Shown here: positions 1-6,633 of the stretch, piece after piece
How the letters are laid out: each line of letters starts with the position of its first letter
How positions within the stretch are numbered: the stretch's first letter is position 1
Made by a program: the position numbers and the translations under genes
The notes under the pieces: generated by a model
Told to the model about the DNA's origin: nothing
The model's input: only the letters and a program-made list of their open reading frames with translations
The model's database searches: none
Source: JAAYDS01 sp039680625
GTDB taxonomy: Bacteria; Chloroflexota; Anaerolineae; UBA1429
Assembly: GCA_039680625.1 (NCBI GenBank)
Contig: JBDKSN010000139.1
Span: 1-13,974, forward strand
DNA: 13,974 nucleotides
Reading direction: 5' to 3'

Positions 1-1
1 C

Positions 2-46
2 ACTGAGGACATCTTTGAGACCCTGGAACCTACCCTGTCTCGCTGA
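2..46 (+). CDS. C-terminal fragment of an IS-encoded protein (left copy)
   Basis: An open frame enters from the window edge and reads TEDIFETLEPTLSR before a TGA at 44-46. It stops 78 nt before the inferred IS terminus, and the two 17-bp terminal repeats fill that gap, as expected for the last gene of an insertion sequence. If the element is IS21-like, this would be the tail of the istB-type ATPase helper or of the transposase. Fourteen residues are too few to recognise a family. The identical fragment occurs on the minus strand at 13973-13929. Confidence 0.4.
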   Translation, partial: TEDIFETLEPTLSR

Positions 47-64
47 AAGGAGGAGGCTATCCCA

Positions 65-115
65 GTAACATTTTCATTTGAACGTCAGCCGCCCTTCGGT
101 AACATTTTCATTTGA
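65..115 (+). repeat. Two 17-bp direct repeats in the left IS end
   Basis: GTAACATTTTCATTTGA occurs at 65-81 and again at 99-115, a 34-bp period, which is about three helical turns. Regular spacing close to an IS terminus suggests binding sites for the transposase on one face of the DNA. The mirror copies are at 13894-13910 and 13860-13876. Confidence 0.8.
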
Positions 116-143
116 GTTGACACAACCAGGGGTGCCCGGTGGC

Positions 144-172
144 TTGCGCGCATCGACCGGGCGACCTACACT
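144..172 (+). promoter_or_regulatory. Possible promoter for the acetyltransferase-dehydrogenase pair
   Basis: TTGCGC (144-149) and TACACT (167-172) are separated by 17 bp, giving a moderate sigma70-type match (3/6 and 4/6) with a predicted start near 179, about 25 nt before the ATG. The -35 lies between the arms of an inverted repeat, GCCCGGT (134-140) and ACCGGGC (156-162), which might bind a regulator. The match is weak enough to be chance in GC-rich DNA. Confidence 0.35.
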
Positions 173-203
173 CACAGCCAGCTGCCCAATCACGAGGCCA
201 CCG

Positions 204-1358
204 ATGCAGGTCATACCCGTTCCACTGGATGATCGTCGTCTCGTCCGCCAGTTCGTACAGCTCCCCTACCGCCTGTATCGGGGCTCCCCGTATTGGGTGC
301 CCCCCTTCCGGTCGGATGCCAAAGCGATGTTGAACCCGGCCAAACACCCCTTCTACGAGCATTCGCAGGCCGCCTTTTGGCTGGCCGTAGACGATGGGCG
401 GGTCGTCGGCCGCATCGGTGCCCTGGACAACAGCATCTATAACGCCTCTCACCACTGCCACAAGGGCATGTTCGCCCTGTGGGAACAAGAAAACGATCCC
501 GCAGTGGCCGAGGCACTATTGGGCACCGCCGAGCGGTGGTGCCTTGAACGCGGGCTGACGCACCTCATCGGCCCCATGGGCCTCTCGGCCCTCGACGGCT
601 TTGGTATCTTGATCAAGGGCTTTGCGCTCCGCGCTGCACTGGGCATGCCCTACAACCCGCCGTACTATCAGGCGCTCATCGAGCCGTTGGGCTATGCGAC
701 TTTTGAGGATGCCCTCTCGGGCTACATCGACCCCGCGGCACCTTTCCCCGAGCGCATCCATCGTGGGGCTGAACTGGTGGCCAAACGACGTGGCCTGAGC
801 GTGCGACCGCTGGAGACTCGTGCCGACGTCATGGCGCTCGTGCCCGATTTCCGCGAACTCTACAACCAGGCTTTGGGCAACACTTATGACATGATGCCGC
901 TCACCGAGACCGAAGTGCAAGTGCTGGCCAAACAGCTGCTTGGTTTTGCCGATCCTCGGCTGATCAAGGTGGTGCAGCGCGGCGAGCAGATGGTTGGCTT
1001 TGTGCTGGCCTATCCCGAGGTCGCTGAGGCCATGCAGCGTTGTCACGGACGGTTCTTCCCCGTTGGCTGGGCGCTGTTGCTCTATGCGATGAGACACACC
1101 GACTGGGTCACCATCAACGGCATGGGCATCACCGAGCATGAGCGGGGCTTGGGGGGCACGGCAGTGCTGTTCAGTGAGCTGTACAAGAGCATCACCACTG
1201 CTCAGCGCTTCAAACACGCCGAGGTCATCCAGATACGCAGCGACAATACCAAAATGCTCGCCGAGCTGCGTGACCTGGGCGTGGATTTCTACAAGACGCA
1301 TCGCGTGTATCAAAAGGCGTTGGCCGAGCCAGCGCCTGCAACCATCTCGGGGGTGTAA
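204..1358 (+). CDS. YghO-like GNAT-fold N-acetyltransferase family protein
   Basis: The 384-aa protein resembles the YghO-type group of long (about 380 aa) GNAT-related proteins, whose substrate is unknown. Visible signatures are an N-terminal block with FWLAVDDGRVVGRIGA near residues 58-73, typical of a GNAT central strand, then GMFALWE (88-94), an AE.W...RG stretch with GPMGLSALDGFG (about 109-134), and a C-terminal half that repeats acetyltransferase-like elements and ends with LRDLGVDFYKTHRVYQK. I chose ATG 204 because GAGG at 194-197 sits 6 nt upstream and the family similarity begins there. The frame stays open upstream into the IS end, but that extension is encoded by IS sequence and is not credible. 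The stop lies 1 nt before the next ATG, so the two genes are probably co-transcribed. No signal peptide or membrane segment is visible, so the protein should be cytosolic. Confidence 0.75.
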   Translation: MQVIPVPLDDRRLVRQFVQLPYRLYRGSPYWVPPFRSDAKAMLNPAKHPFYEHSQAAFWLAVDDGRVVGRIGALDNSIYNASHHCHKGMFALWEQENDPAVAEALLGTAERWCLERGLTHLIGPMGLSALDGFGILIKGFALRAALGMPYNPPYYQALIEPLGYATFEDALSGYIDPAAPFPERIHRGAELVAKRRGLSVRPLETRADVMALVPDFRELYNQALGNTYDMMPLTETEVQVLAKQLLGFADPRLIKVVQRGEQMVGFVLAYPEVAEAMQRCHGRFFPVGWALLLYAMRHTDWVTINGMGITEHERGLGGTAVLFSELYKSITTAQRFKHAEVIQIRSDNTKMLAELRDLGVDFYKTHRVYQKALAEPAPATISGV

Positions 1359-1359
1359 C

Positions 1360-2409
1360 ATGCAACAGACCATGACCGGAGCGATCCTCCCAGGGAACAG
1401 CACCGTTGTCCTGAAAGAGTTCCCGGTGCCCAAGCCAGGCCCGGGCCAGGTACTCGTCAAGATGAAGGCCTCGACGATCTGCGGCAGCGACATTCGCGCC
1501 ATCTATCGCCAGCACATCGGCACCGGCCCCGAGGGCTACCAGGGGGTCATCTGCGGGCACGAACCGTGCGGCCAGATCGTAGAAGTAGGCCCCAACTGCA
1601 AACGCTTCGCCGTGGGTGACCGGGTGATCCTCTATCATATCGCCGGGTGCGGCGTGTGCAACGACTGCCGCCAGGGCTATATGATCTCGTGCACCAGTCC
1701 TCTGCGCGCCGCCTACGGCTGGCAACGCGACGGCGGCATGGCCGACTATCTTCTCGCCGAAGAGAACACGTGCGTTGCTCTGACCGAGCCTCTCACCTAC
1801 GTCGACGGGGCGAATATCGCCTGCGGCTTTGGCACGGTGTGGGAGGCGCTGACACGCATCGACGTGAGCGGCCAAGACAATCTGTTGGTGGTAGGCCTCG
1901 GCCCGGTCGGCATGGCCGCTCTGCTGTTGGGCAAGGCCCTGGGCGCACAACAAGTGATCGGCGTGGAACATTCGGCAGCACGCCTGGCCATTTGCCGTGA
2001 AAAGGGGCTGGGCGATCTGCTATTGCCAGTCGGGCCCGATACGTTGATGCAGATCAAAGAGGCTACCGGCGGGCAGGGCTGCGAGCGGGCCATCGACTGC
2101 TCAGGCAGCCCGGCGGGTCGACTAACGGCGATCCAGGGCACGCGCCGTTGGGGACGAGTGGTGTTTGTAGGCGAGGGCAACACCGTGACTTTTCAACCCA
2201 GCGAAGACCTCATGCACAAGCAGATCACCCTCTATGGCTCGTGGGTGACTAGCCTCGGCCATATGGAAGGGTTAGTCGAGTTCCTGGTGCGCAAGAACCT
2301 GCACCCCGAACAGATCGTGACCCACCGTTTTGGGCTGCAAGACATCGCAACGGCCTTTGACCTGATGGACAAGGGGCAGTGTGGCAAGGTGGCCATCGTC
2401 TTGGACTGA
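1360..2409 (+). CDS. Zinc-dependent MDR alcohol dehydrogenase
   Basis: This 349-aa protein is a medium-chain dehydrogenase/reductase that should oxidise or reduce an alcohol, polyol or amino alcohol with NAD(P). Catalytic zinc ligands are visible as Cys41 (in TICGSD), His67 with Glu68 (in CGHEP) and probably Cys155 (in ANIACGFGT). The structural zinc site is intact as Cys97, Cys100, Cys103 and Cys111. The Rossmann dinucleotide motif GLGPVG is at 179-184, followed by an acidic residue at the end of the next strand (GVE), which suggests NAD rather than NADP. Length and layout match sorbitol or threonine dehydrogenase-like enzymes, but the substrate cannot be read from sequence. The gene starts 1 nt after the acetyltransferase stop; a GGGGG run at 1349-1353 may serve as ribosome-binding site. 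A hairpin follows at 2455-2485. Confidence 0.88.
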   Translation: MQQTMTGAILPGNSTVVLKEFPVPKPGPGQVLVKMKASTICGSDIRAIYRQHIGTGPEGYQGVICGHEPCGQIVEVGPNCKRFAVGDRVILYHIAGCGVCNDCRQGYMISCTSPLRAAYGWQRDGGMADYLLAEENTCVALTEPLTYVDGANIACGFGTVWEALTRIDVSGQDNLLVVGLGPVGMAALLLGKALGAQQVIGVEHSAARLAICREKGLGDLLLPVGPDTLMQIKEATGGQGCERAIDCSGSPAGRLTAIQGTRRWGRVVFVGEGNTVTFQPSEDLMHKQITLYGSWVTSLGHMEGLVEFLVRKNLHPEQIVTHRFGLQDIATAFDLMDKGQCGKVAIVLD

Positions 2410-2454
2410 GGCCCAACGCCAGCGTCTTTTGGTCAGCAACCGAGCCGCCAATCG

Positions 2455-2485
2455 AAGCGCCCCCACACGGCACGTGGAGGCGCTT
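2455..2485. terminator. Hairpin between converging genes, possible terminator
   Basis: AAGCGCC (2455-2461) pairs with GGCGCTT (2479-2485), and after one mismatch CCAC (2463-2466) pairs with GTGG (2474-2477), leaving a 7-nt loop. It lies 45 nt past the dehydrogenase stop and 10 nt past the end of the DUF6508 gene on the other strand. The following T-run is short, so intrinsic termination may be inefficient. Confidence 0.5.
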
Positions 2486-2495
2486 TGAGCGCAGA

Positions 2496-2912
2496 TCAGA
2501 CTTCTGCGCCATAGTGCTCGTCGCGCAGCTGTTTGAGCCTCCGCAGGGCCGCCAAGAGGCTGCCCGATTCGAACGAGGTGCCGAGATGGCCCTCGTCCAC
2601 GCGCTCGCTGCGCACACAGACCGTCAAGAAGCGGCGTATGGTATCGAGGTCAGCGCTCTCGAGCAGCGCCGGATTCGCCAAGAAGCGTTCGGCCATGGCG
2701 CTCCAACTCATCCAGTCGCCCGAGAGCAGAATGCCCTGCTCATAGAGCACATCGGTGAACTCGCGCGCCTCGGGGCTGTAGCGATAGTGAGGGATCGACT
2801 TGCCACCGCTGACCCAGCGGCCGAACTCGAAATCGTCATGCTCAAACAACGGCAAGTAGGCCAACACGGCATCAAGCTGCTTGCGCGAGAGGGCCAGCTC
2901 TGATTGTGGCAT
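2496..2912 (-). CDS. DUF6508 family protein
   Basis: This 138-aa protein resembles the DUF6508 family, which has no established function. Features seen are LPLFEHDDFEFGRWVSGG (about residues 20-37), PHYRYSPEAREFTDVLYEQG (41-60), GDWMSWSAMAERF (65-77) and a C-terminal block LTVCVRSERVDEGHL followed by FESGSLLAALRRLKQL, the conserved R..R..EG.L and helix of the family. No catalytic residues can be assigned. I chose the ATG at 2912 because AGGAG stands 8 nt upstream; a 21-codon in-frame extension upstream would overlap the predicted promoter. The gene is monocistronic, converges on the dehydrogenase and diverges from the M24 peptidase. A good promoter and a 7-bp inverted repeat over its start region suggest that it is regulated. 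Confidence 0.75.
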   Translation of the reverse strand: MPQSELALSRKQLDAVLAYLPLFEHDDFEFGRWVSGGKSIPHYRYSPEAREFTDVLYEQGILLSGDWMSWSAMAERFLANPALLESADLDTIRRFLTVCVRSERVDEGHLGTSFESGSLLAALRRLKQLRDEHYGAEV

Positions 2913-2936
2913 GCGGTATTCTCCTCGAAGGCGGCA

Positions 2937-2958
2937 GTTTGTGAAAGTCGGCACAAAC
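2937..2958 (-). promoter_or_regulatory. Inverted repeat at the DUF6508 transcript start: operator or 5' UTR hairpin
   Basis: GTTTGTG (2937-2943) and CACAAAC (2952-2958) form a perfect 7-bp inverted repeat with an 8-bp spacer. It begins just downstream of the predicted transcription start of the DUF6508 gene (about 2960). That position suits a repressor operator or an RNA hairpin at the 5' end of the message. Confidence 0.5.
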
Positions 2959-2966
2959 CAGCCTCG

Positions 2967-2994
2967 ATTATCCACGCAGATACCCGGACGTCAA
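2967..2994 (-). promoter_or_regulatory. Sigma70-type promoter for the DUF6508 gene
   Basis: On the minus strand TTGACG (2994-2989) and GATAAT (2972-2967) are separated by 16 bp, each matching 5 of 6 consensus bases. The predicted start is near 2960, giving a leader of about 48 nt before the ATG at 2912. Confidence 0.6.
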
Positions 2995-3003
2995 ATCATC
3001 GTG

Positions 3004-3019
3004 CCCGGCAAGTGCCGGG
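3004..3019. repeat. GC-rich interrupted palindrome in the divergent intergenic region
   Basis: CCCGGCA (3004-3010) and TGCCGGG (3013-3019) are perfect inverted repeats two bases apart. TACCCGG at 2981-2987 can alternatively pair with CCGGGTA at 3015-3021, so two competing foldings exist. The element lies between the DUF6508 promoter and the M24 gene. It could be an operator, a remnant of a terminator, or a copy of a dispersed REP-like repeat. Confidence 0.5.
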
Positions 3020-3070
3020 TACCGGAGGCAGGTCATATCCCGCCCGTTTCTGCTAAACGCCGATGCGCCC

Positions 3071-3076
3071 TACAAT
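3071..3076 (+). promoter_or_regulatory. Possible -10 element for the M24 peptidase gene
   Basis: TACAAT matches the -10 consensus at 5 of 6 bases and would start transcription near 3083, giving a leader of about 23 nt. The hexamer 17 bp upstream (TTCTGC, 3048-3053) is a poor -35, so an activator may be needed. A perfect 10-bp palindrome, ATGCATGCAT (3075-3084), covers the expected start site. Confidence 0.35.
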
Positions 3077-3105
3077 GCATGCATCTTGTCCGGAGGCGAT
3101 GAACT

Positions 3106-4413
3106 ATGCCCTTGAACGCGGCACTCGCGCGTGCGTATCCCCCCGTCGACGCCTATTGTCAGCGAATCTTGCCTATGCGCCAACGCAACGAGGTGGTCAA
3201 TGCCTGGCTGCGCGAACGCATCGACGACTATCTTCCCGAATTGATGGCCCGGGAGGACATCGATATGTGGGTGATCAACACCCGCGAGTACAACGAGGAC
3301 CCCATCATCCTCACCCTCATGCCAGGCCCAGTGATGAGCGCGCGTCGGCGCACCATCCTGGTGTTCTATCGACAAGCTGACGGCAGCATCGAGCGCCTGG
3401 CCGTGGGCCGCTACGGGCAGCAGGGCTACTATGAGCGCGTATGGGATCCTGCGCTTGAAACGCAATACGCCTGCCTGGCGCGCGTCATCCGCGAGCGGAA
3501 CCCGCAACACATCGCCCTCAACACATCGCTCACCTTTGCCTTTGGCGATGGCCTCAGTCACACCGATTATGTCGAGATGGCCACCGCTTTGGGTCCAGAG
3601 CTGATGGCGCGCACCTGCAGCGCCGAGCGCCTTTGCGTAGGTTGGCTCGAGCATCGCCTTGACGCCGAGGTGACCGTGTACTCCGGCATTATCGAGATCG
3701 GCCACGCCTTGATCGCCGAGGCATTCTCTACCCGTGTAACCCAGCCGGGCGTCACCACCACGACAGACCTCGAGTGGTGGCTGACACAAAAGATGGTCGA
3801 CCTCGGCCTCAAGCCCTGGTTCCCACCCACCGTCGACATCCAGGCCGCCGGCCTGCCGCCCTCGATGGACTTTTCGGAGCATGCCAAGCGCCGCGAAGTC
3901 ATCTTGCCCGGCGACGTGTTGCACTGCGATGTGGGGTTCAACTACCTCGGGCTGTGCAGCGACCAACAGCAGTTAGCCTATGTCTGCAAACCGGGCGAGA
4001 GCGATGCGCCCGAGGGGCTACGCCAGGCGCTCGCCGACGGCAATCGCCTACAAGACTGTCTACTGGCGGCGATGCGCGTTGGGCAGAGCGGCAACGACGT
4101 CTTGCATGAGACGCTCGAAGCGGCGCGAGCGCAAGGCCTCAACCCGCTAGTCTATACGCACCCCATCGGCGACCACGGCCATGCCGCTGGCCCGACGATC
4201 GGCCTTTGGGATCAGCAGGAGGGCGTGCCCGGCGGCGGCGACTATCCCTTGTTCGATCACACTGCCTACAGCATCGAACTCAACACCCGCACCACGATCC
4301 CCGAGTGGAACGATCAAGAGTTCGTCGTCATGCTCGAAGAAGAGGCCGCCCTGGTCGACGGTGCCATGCGCTGGCTCGACGGCCGCCAGGAAAGCTGGCA
4401 CCTCATCGGCTAG
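3106..4413 (+). CDS. M24 family metallopeptidase (Xaa-Pro aminopeptidase/creatinase fold)
   Basis: The 435-aa protein has the two-domain layout of M24 enzymes: a creatinase-like N-terminal domain (about 20-180) and a C-terminal pita-bread domain (about 195-425). Probable dinuclear metal ligands are visible in the family order: Asp275 (HCDVG), Asp286 (CSDQQQ, the usual 11-residue spacing), a His in THPIGDHGHAAGP (352-363), Glu391 (SIELN) and a Glu in the EEEAAL segment (411-413). With an intact set of ligands it is probably an active aminopeptidase acting on short Xaa-Pro peptides, although creatinase-type or C-N hydrolase activity cannot be excluded. GGAGG at 3092-3096 sits 9 nt before the ATG and fixes the start; an out-of-frame ATG at 3099 is not used. 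No signal peptide is seen. The gene is followed by a strong terminator. Confidence 0.82.
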   Translation: MPLNAALARAYPPVDAYCQRILPMRQRNEVVNAWLRERIDDYLPELMAREDIDMWVINTREYNEDPIILTLMPGPVMSARRRTILVFYRQADGSIERLAVGRYGQQGYYERVWDPALETQYACLARVIRERNPQHIALNTSLTFAFGDGLSHTDYVEMATALGPELMARTCSAERLCVGWLEHRLDAEVTVYSGIIEIGHALIAEAFSTRVTQPGVTTTTDLEWWLTQKMVDLGLKPWFPPTVDIQAAGLPPSMDFSEHAKRREVILPGDVLHCDVGFNYLGLCSDQQQLAYVCKPGESDAPEGLRQALADGNRLQDCLLAAMRVGQSGNDVLHETLEAARAQGLNPLVYTHPIGDHGHAAGPTIGLWDQQEGVPGGGDYPLFDHTAYSIELNTRTTIPEWNDQEFVVMLEEEAALVDGAMRWLDGRQESWHLIG

Positions 4414-4435
4414 GTCGTCACCAGCTCGAAACCAA

Positions 4436-4465
4436 AAGAGCGGCAGCTCAAGAGCTGCCGCTCTT
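4436..4465. terminator. Strong bidirectional intrinsic terminator
   Basis: A perfect 13-bp stem (4436-4448 with 4453-4465) closes a 4-nt loop (CAAG). The forward strand continues CTGTTT and the reverse strand continues TTTTGGTTT. It lies between the converging M24 peptidase and Reg_prop lipoprotein genes and can serve both. Confidence 0.9.
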
Positions 4466-4479
4466 CTGTTTCCCCTAGA

Positions 4480-6498
4480 CTAGTCGAGCAAGCTCGTGTC
4501 GAGGCGAGAGATGCCTGCCGTAGTGCCCACCCAGAGCACCCCCTGGCCATCGGTGGCCAGAGCTGTCACTTGGTTACTGGCCAGGCCATCGGCGCCCGTC
4601 CACGATGTCCAGACACCATCGGCATAGCGGGCAAGTCCCAGGCCCCGGGTGCCGAGCCATAACCAGCCCTGATCATCTAGCAGCGCGGTGATGTTCGCCG
4701 CGGGCAAGCCATCGGCCGCGGTGAGGGTCTCCCACTGGGTGCCGTCCGAGTGCATTAGCTTTTGCTCGCCACCGCTTCTTGGCGCATCATAGCTCAGCCA
4801 GACTCCCTCGCCGTCGGCCTCGATCAGGTTAGGCCGCGCCGCGGGTAGGCCGTCAGCCTTACCATACGTCTTCCATTTGCCGCCCGCATACCGCGCCACC
4901 TGGCCCTCGGCAGTGACCACCCACACGACCGCCTGCCCCGCGGCGTCACCACTGGCCGCCACCGCAGTAAGCTCATTCGCCGGCAGCCCCTGCTTGGTGG
5001 TGAGCGTCTGCCAGTCCTCGCCATCGAAGCGCGACAGGCCCTTGCCCGTGGCTACCCAAAGAGTGCCCTCGGCATCGACGGCCAAGCCGGTGATTTGCGT
5101 AGAGGCCAGGCCATCGGCGTCGGTGAGCAACTCCAACGCATCGCCCTGGATGCGCCAGAGCCCCTTGCCTGGCGCGGCCGCCCACACCGAGCCATCGGCG
5201 GTCTGCGCCAACGCCGCGATATTGGTCGGCTGTTGGCCCTTGACCTGGCCTGCCTCTTGCCAAGAACTGCCATTGAACATCGACAACGCCTTGCCGCGGG
5301 GAGCCGCCCAGAGCACGCCGGTGTCGTCCCACAGTAGAGCACGGATGTCATTGCCTGCGGGGCCGACGCCAACCAGATAGGCGCGCCAGCTGCCATCATT
5401 CAGCTGCTCATAGATGCCTTCGTCGGTGCCCAAGAGCAACGTGCCGCTGCGCAAGGTGAGGAACCGCCGTACAGAACGTGCCGGCAGCCCCTCATCTGCC
5501 GAAATCTGTTTCCACCGACCATTGTCGACGATCCAGATGCCGCTCTTCTCGGTGCCGAGCCACATGCGCCCCTGCGCATCCTCATAGAACGCCTGTACCG
5601 CATAGTCCGCGTCTTGGGGAAAGCTCAGCGCAGTAAACGTGTCTTTGGCATAGGTCACGGCACCGAACGGGGTGCCGAACCAGAGCGTGCCTTTCTTGTC
5701 AGCGCCGATCGCCAGCACACCCTGCCCCGAGATGGGCTTCTCGGTATAGACGCGCCATTGTTCGCCATCGAGGCAGGCCACGCCTTGGCCACCGAACCAT
5801 ATCCGGCCGTCGGCGTCCTCATAGAGGCTGTAGACATTGTTGGCCTGCGCTTGGGTGCTAAAGTGTAGCGGCTGCCAGGTTTCGCCGTCGTAACGCACCA
5901 CGCCAGCGCCCTCGGTGCCCACCCACAGACGGCCCTGGCTATCGACCAGCAGGGCCTCGACATCGTCGCTGCCCAACACGGCACTGCCCAGCGAGCCGAC
6001 GATCTGCCCTTGCTCGTACCGCGCCAGGCCCGCAGAGGTTCCGATCCAGATCACCCCATCGAGGGTCTGTGCGACGGCGCGCGCGTCGTTCGAAGGCAGA
6101 CCATCCGCGACGCTCAAAGTTGTATGCGCACCAGTGGCCAGATCCCAGATCACCACGCCGCCGGTAGTCGCCGCCCACACGCGCCCGTCGGTGTCTTCTA
6201 GAAGGTCCTGCACATCATCAACGTTCGCCTGGATCGACCAGGCCAAGGGCTCGGGCGTAGGCGTTGTCTCGGCGACGACCTCGGCGGCCACAGTGGCTGG
6301 CTCGGTAGGCTGCAGAGGTGCCTCTCCCTGCACCGCTAGAGTGGCTGTGGGCATCTCGGCCACAGGGGCGGCCCCTTCTGTAGGCGGGGGCGCGGTGGGT
6401 GGCAAAGTAGCCACCACAAACGGCTCCACAGACTGGCCTCCGGCGCAACCCGCCAGCAGCAGGAATAGCGCGACACTCAGACGATGGACGATTTTCAC
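4480..6498 (-). CDS. Lipoprotein with 14 Reg_prop beta-propeller repeats
   Basis: This 672-aa protein opens with a lipoprotein signal: a short basic start, a hydrophobic run and a lipobox LLAGC with the acylated Cys at residue 18. A linker rich in Pro, Thr and Ala follows, to about residue 85. The rest is a chain of about 40-residue repeats of the type DGLP.N-V-L..D..G.LW.GT..GL.RY. I count 14, which would make two seven-bladed propellers, as in the periplasmic sensor of hybrid two-component systems. Here there is no Y_Y_Y domain, transmembrane helix, kinase or regulator, so it is a surface-anchored propeller, perhaps ligand-binding or a partner of another sensor. The start is GTG with GGAGG 9 nt upstream. 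It is the last gene of a minus-strand block, 135 nt after the MazG-like gene, and ends at the strong terminator 4436-4465. Confidence 0.85.
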   Translation of the reverse strand: MKIVHRLSVALFLLLAGCAGGQSVEPFVVATLPPTAPPPTEGAAPVAEMPTATLAVQGEAPLQPTEPATVAAEVVAETTPTPEPLAWSIQANVDDVQDLLEDTDGRVWAATTGGVVIWDLATGAHTTLSVADGLPSNDARAVAQTLDGVIWIGTSAGLARYEQGQIVGSLGSAVLGSDDVEALLVDSQGRLWVGTEGAGVVRYDGETWQPLHFSTQAQANNVYSLYEDADGRIWFGGQGVACLDGEQWRVYTEKPISGQGVLAIGADKKGTLWFGTPFGAVTYAKDTFTALSFPQDADYAVQAFYEDAQGRMWLGTEKSGIWIVDNGRWKQISADEGLPARSVRRFLTLRSGTLLLGTDEGIYEQLNDGSWRAYLVGVGPAGNDIRALLWDDTGVLWAAPRGKALSMFNGSSWQEAGQVKGQQPTNIAALAQTADGSVWAAAPGKGLWRIQGDALELLTDADGLASTQITGLAVDAEGTLWVATGKGLSRFDGEDWQTLTTKQGLPANELTAVAASGDAAGQAVVWVVTAEGQVARYAGGKWKTYGKADGLPAARPNLIEADGEGVWLSYDAPRSGGEQKLMHSDGTQWETLTAADGLPAANITALLDDQGWLWLGTRGLGLARYADGVWTSWTGADGLASNQVTALATDGQGVLWVGTTAGISRLDTSLLD

Positions 6499-6633
6499 TT
6501 AGCCAATCCTCCAGGTAGCACTCTGCGCCGCCATAGACTCGAGTCAGTCTGCACCATCAGGCAACCGGCCCTCTGAGCACTTGCAATGCATCGCGGGCAA
6601 TGGCAAGACCACCCGCACTGCTCACCGACGACA

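Larger units (their letters stand above)
1..124 (+). mobile_element. Inner end of an insertion sequence, left copy (IS21-like)
   Basis: These 124 bases are the exact reverse complement of the last 124 bases of the window; the match breaks at base 125. Read from base 124 leftwards, the element begins TGTGTCAACT and carries two copies of a 17-bp motif, so the IS body lies left of the window and its terminus is at 124. A TG...CA terminus with repeated motifs near the end is typical of IS21-family elements, whose ends hold several transposase-binding repeats. The family call is inference, because no complete transposase gene is visible. An outward TTGACA hexamer lies at 117-122. The equal length of the two end repeats probably reflects where an assembler stopped inside a repeat rather than the real length of the element. 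Confidence 0.75.

Noticed and set aside
117..146. Hybrid promoter from the outward TTGACA of the left IS end into the acetyltransferase gene
   Set aside because: At 17-18 bp spacing the sequence is TGGCTT or GGCTTG, which does not resemble a -10 element.
78..203. N-terminal extension of the first acetyltransferase into the IS end, starting at TTG 78
   Set aside because: The first residues are encoded by IS sequence and recur at the mirror position 13897-13856 in front of an unrelated frame. A good ribosome-binding site stands before ATG 204, where family similarity begins.
516..1502. Long open frame of 328 codons on the minus strand
   Set aside because: It lies antisense to the acetyltransferase and dehydrogenase, whose motifs are unmistakable. 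Long antisense frames are common in GC-rich genes, and its translation shows no recognisable domain.
6536..6545. Perfect 10-bp palindrome GACTCGAGTC upstream of the Reg_prop lipoprotein
   Set aside because: It is short and isolated, and no convincing promoter hexamers surround it; by itself it is not evidence for an operator.
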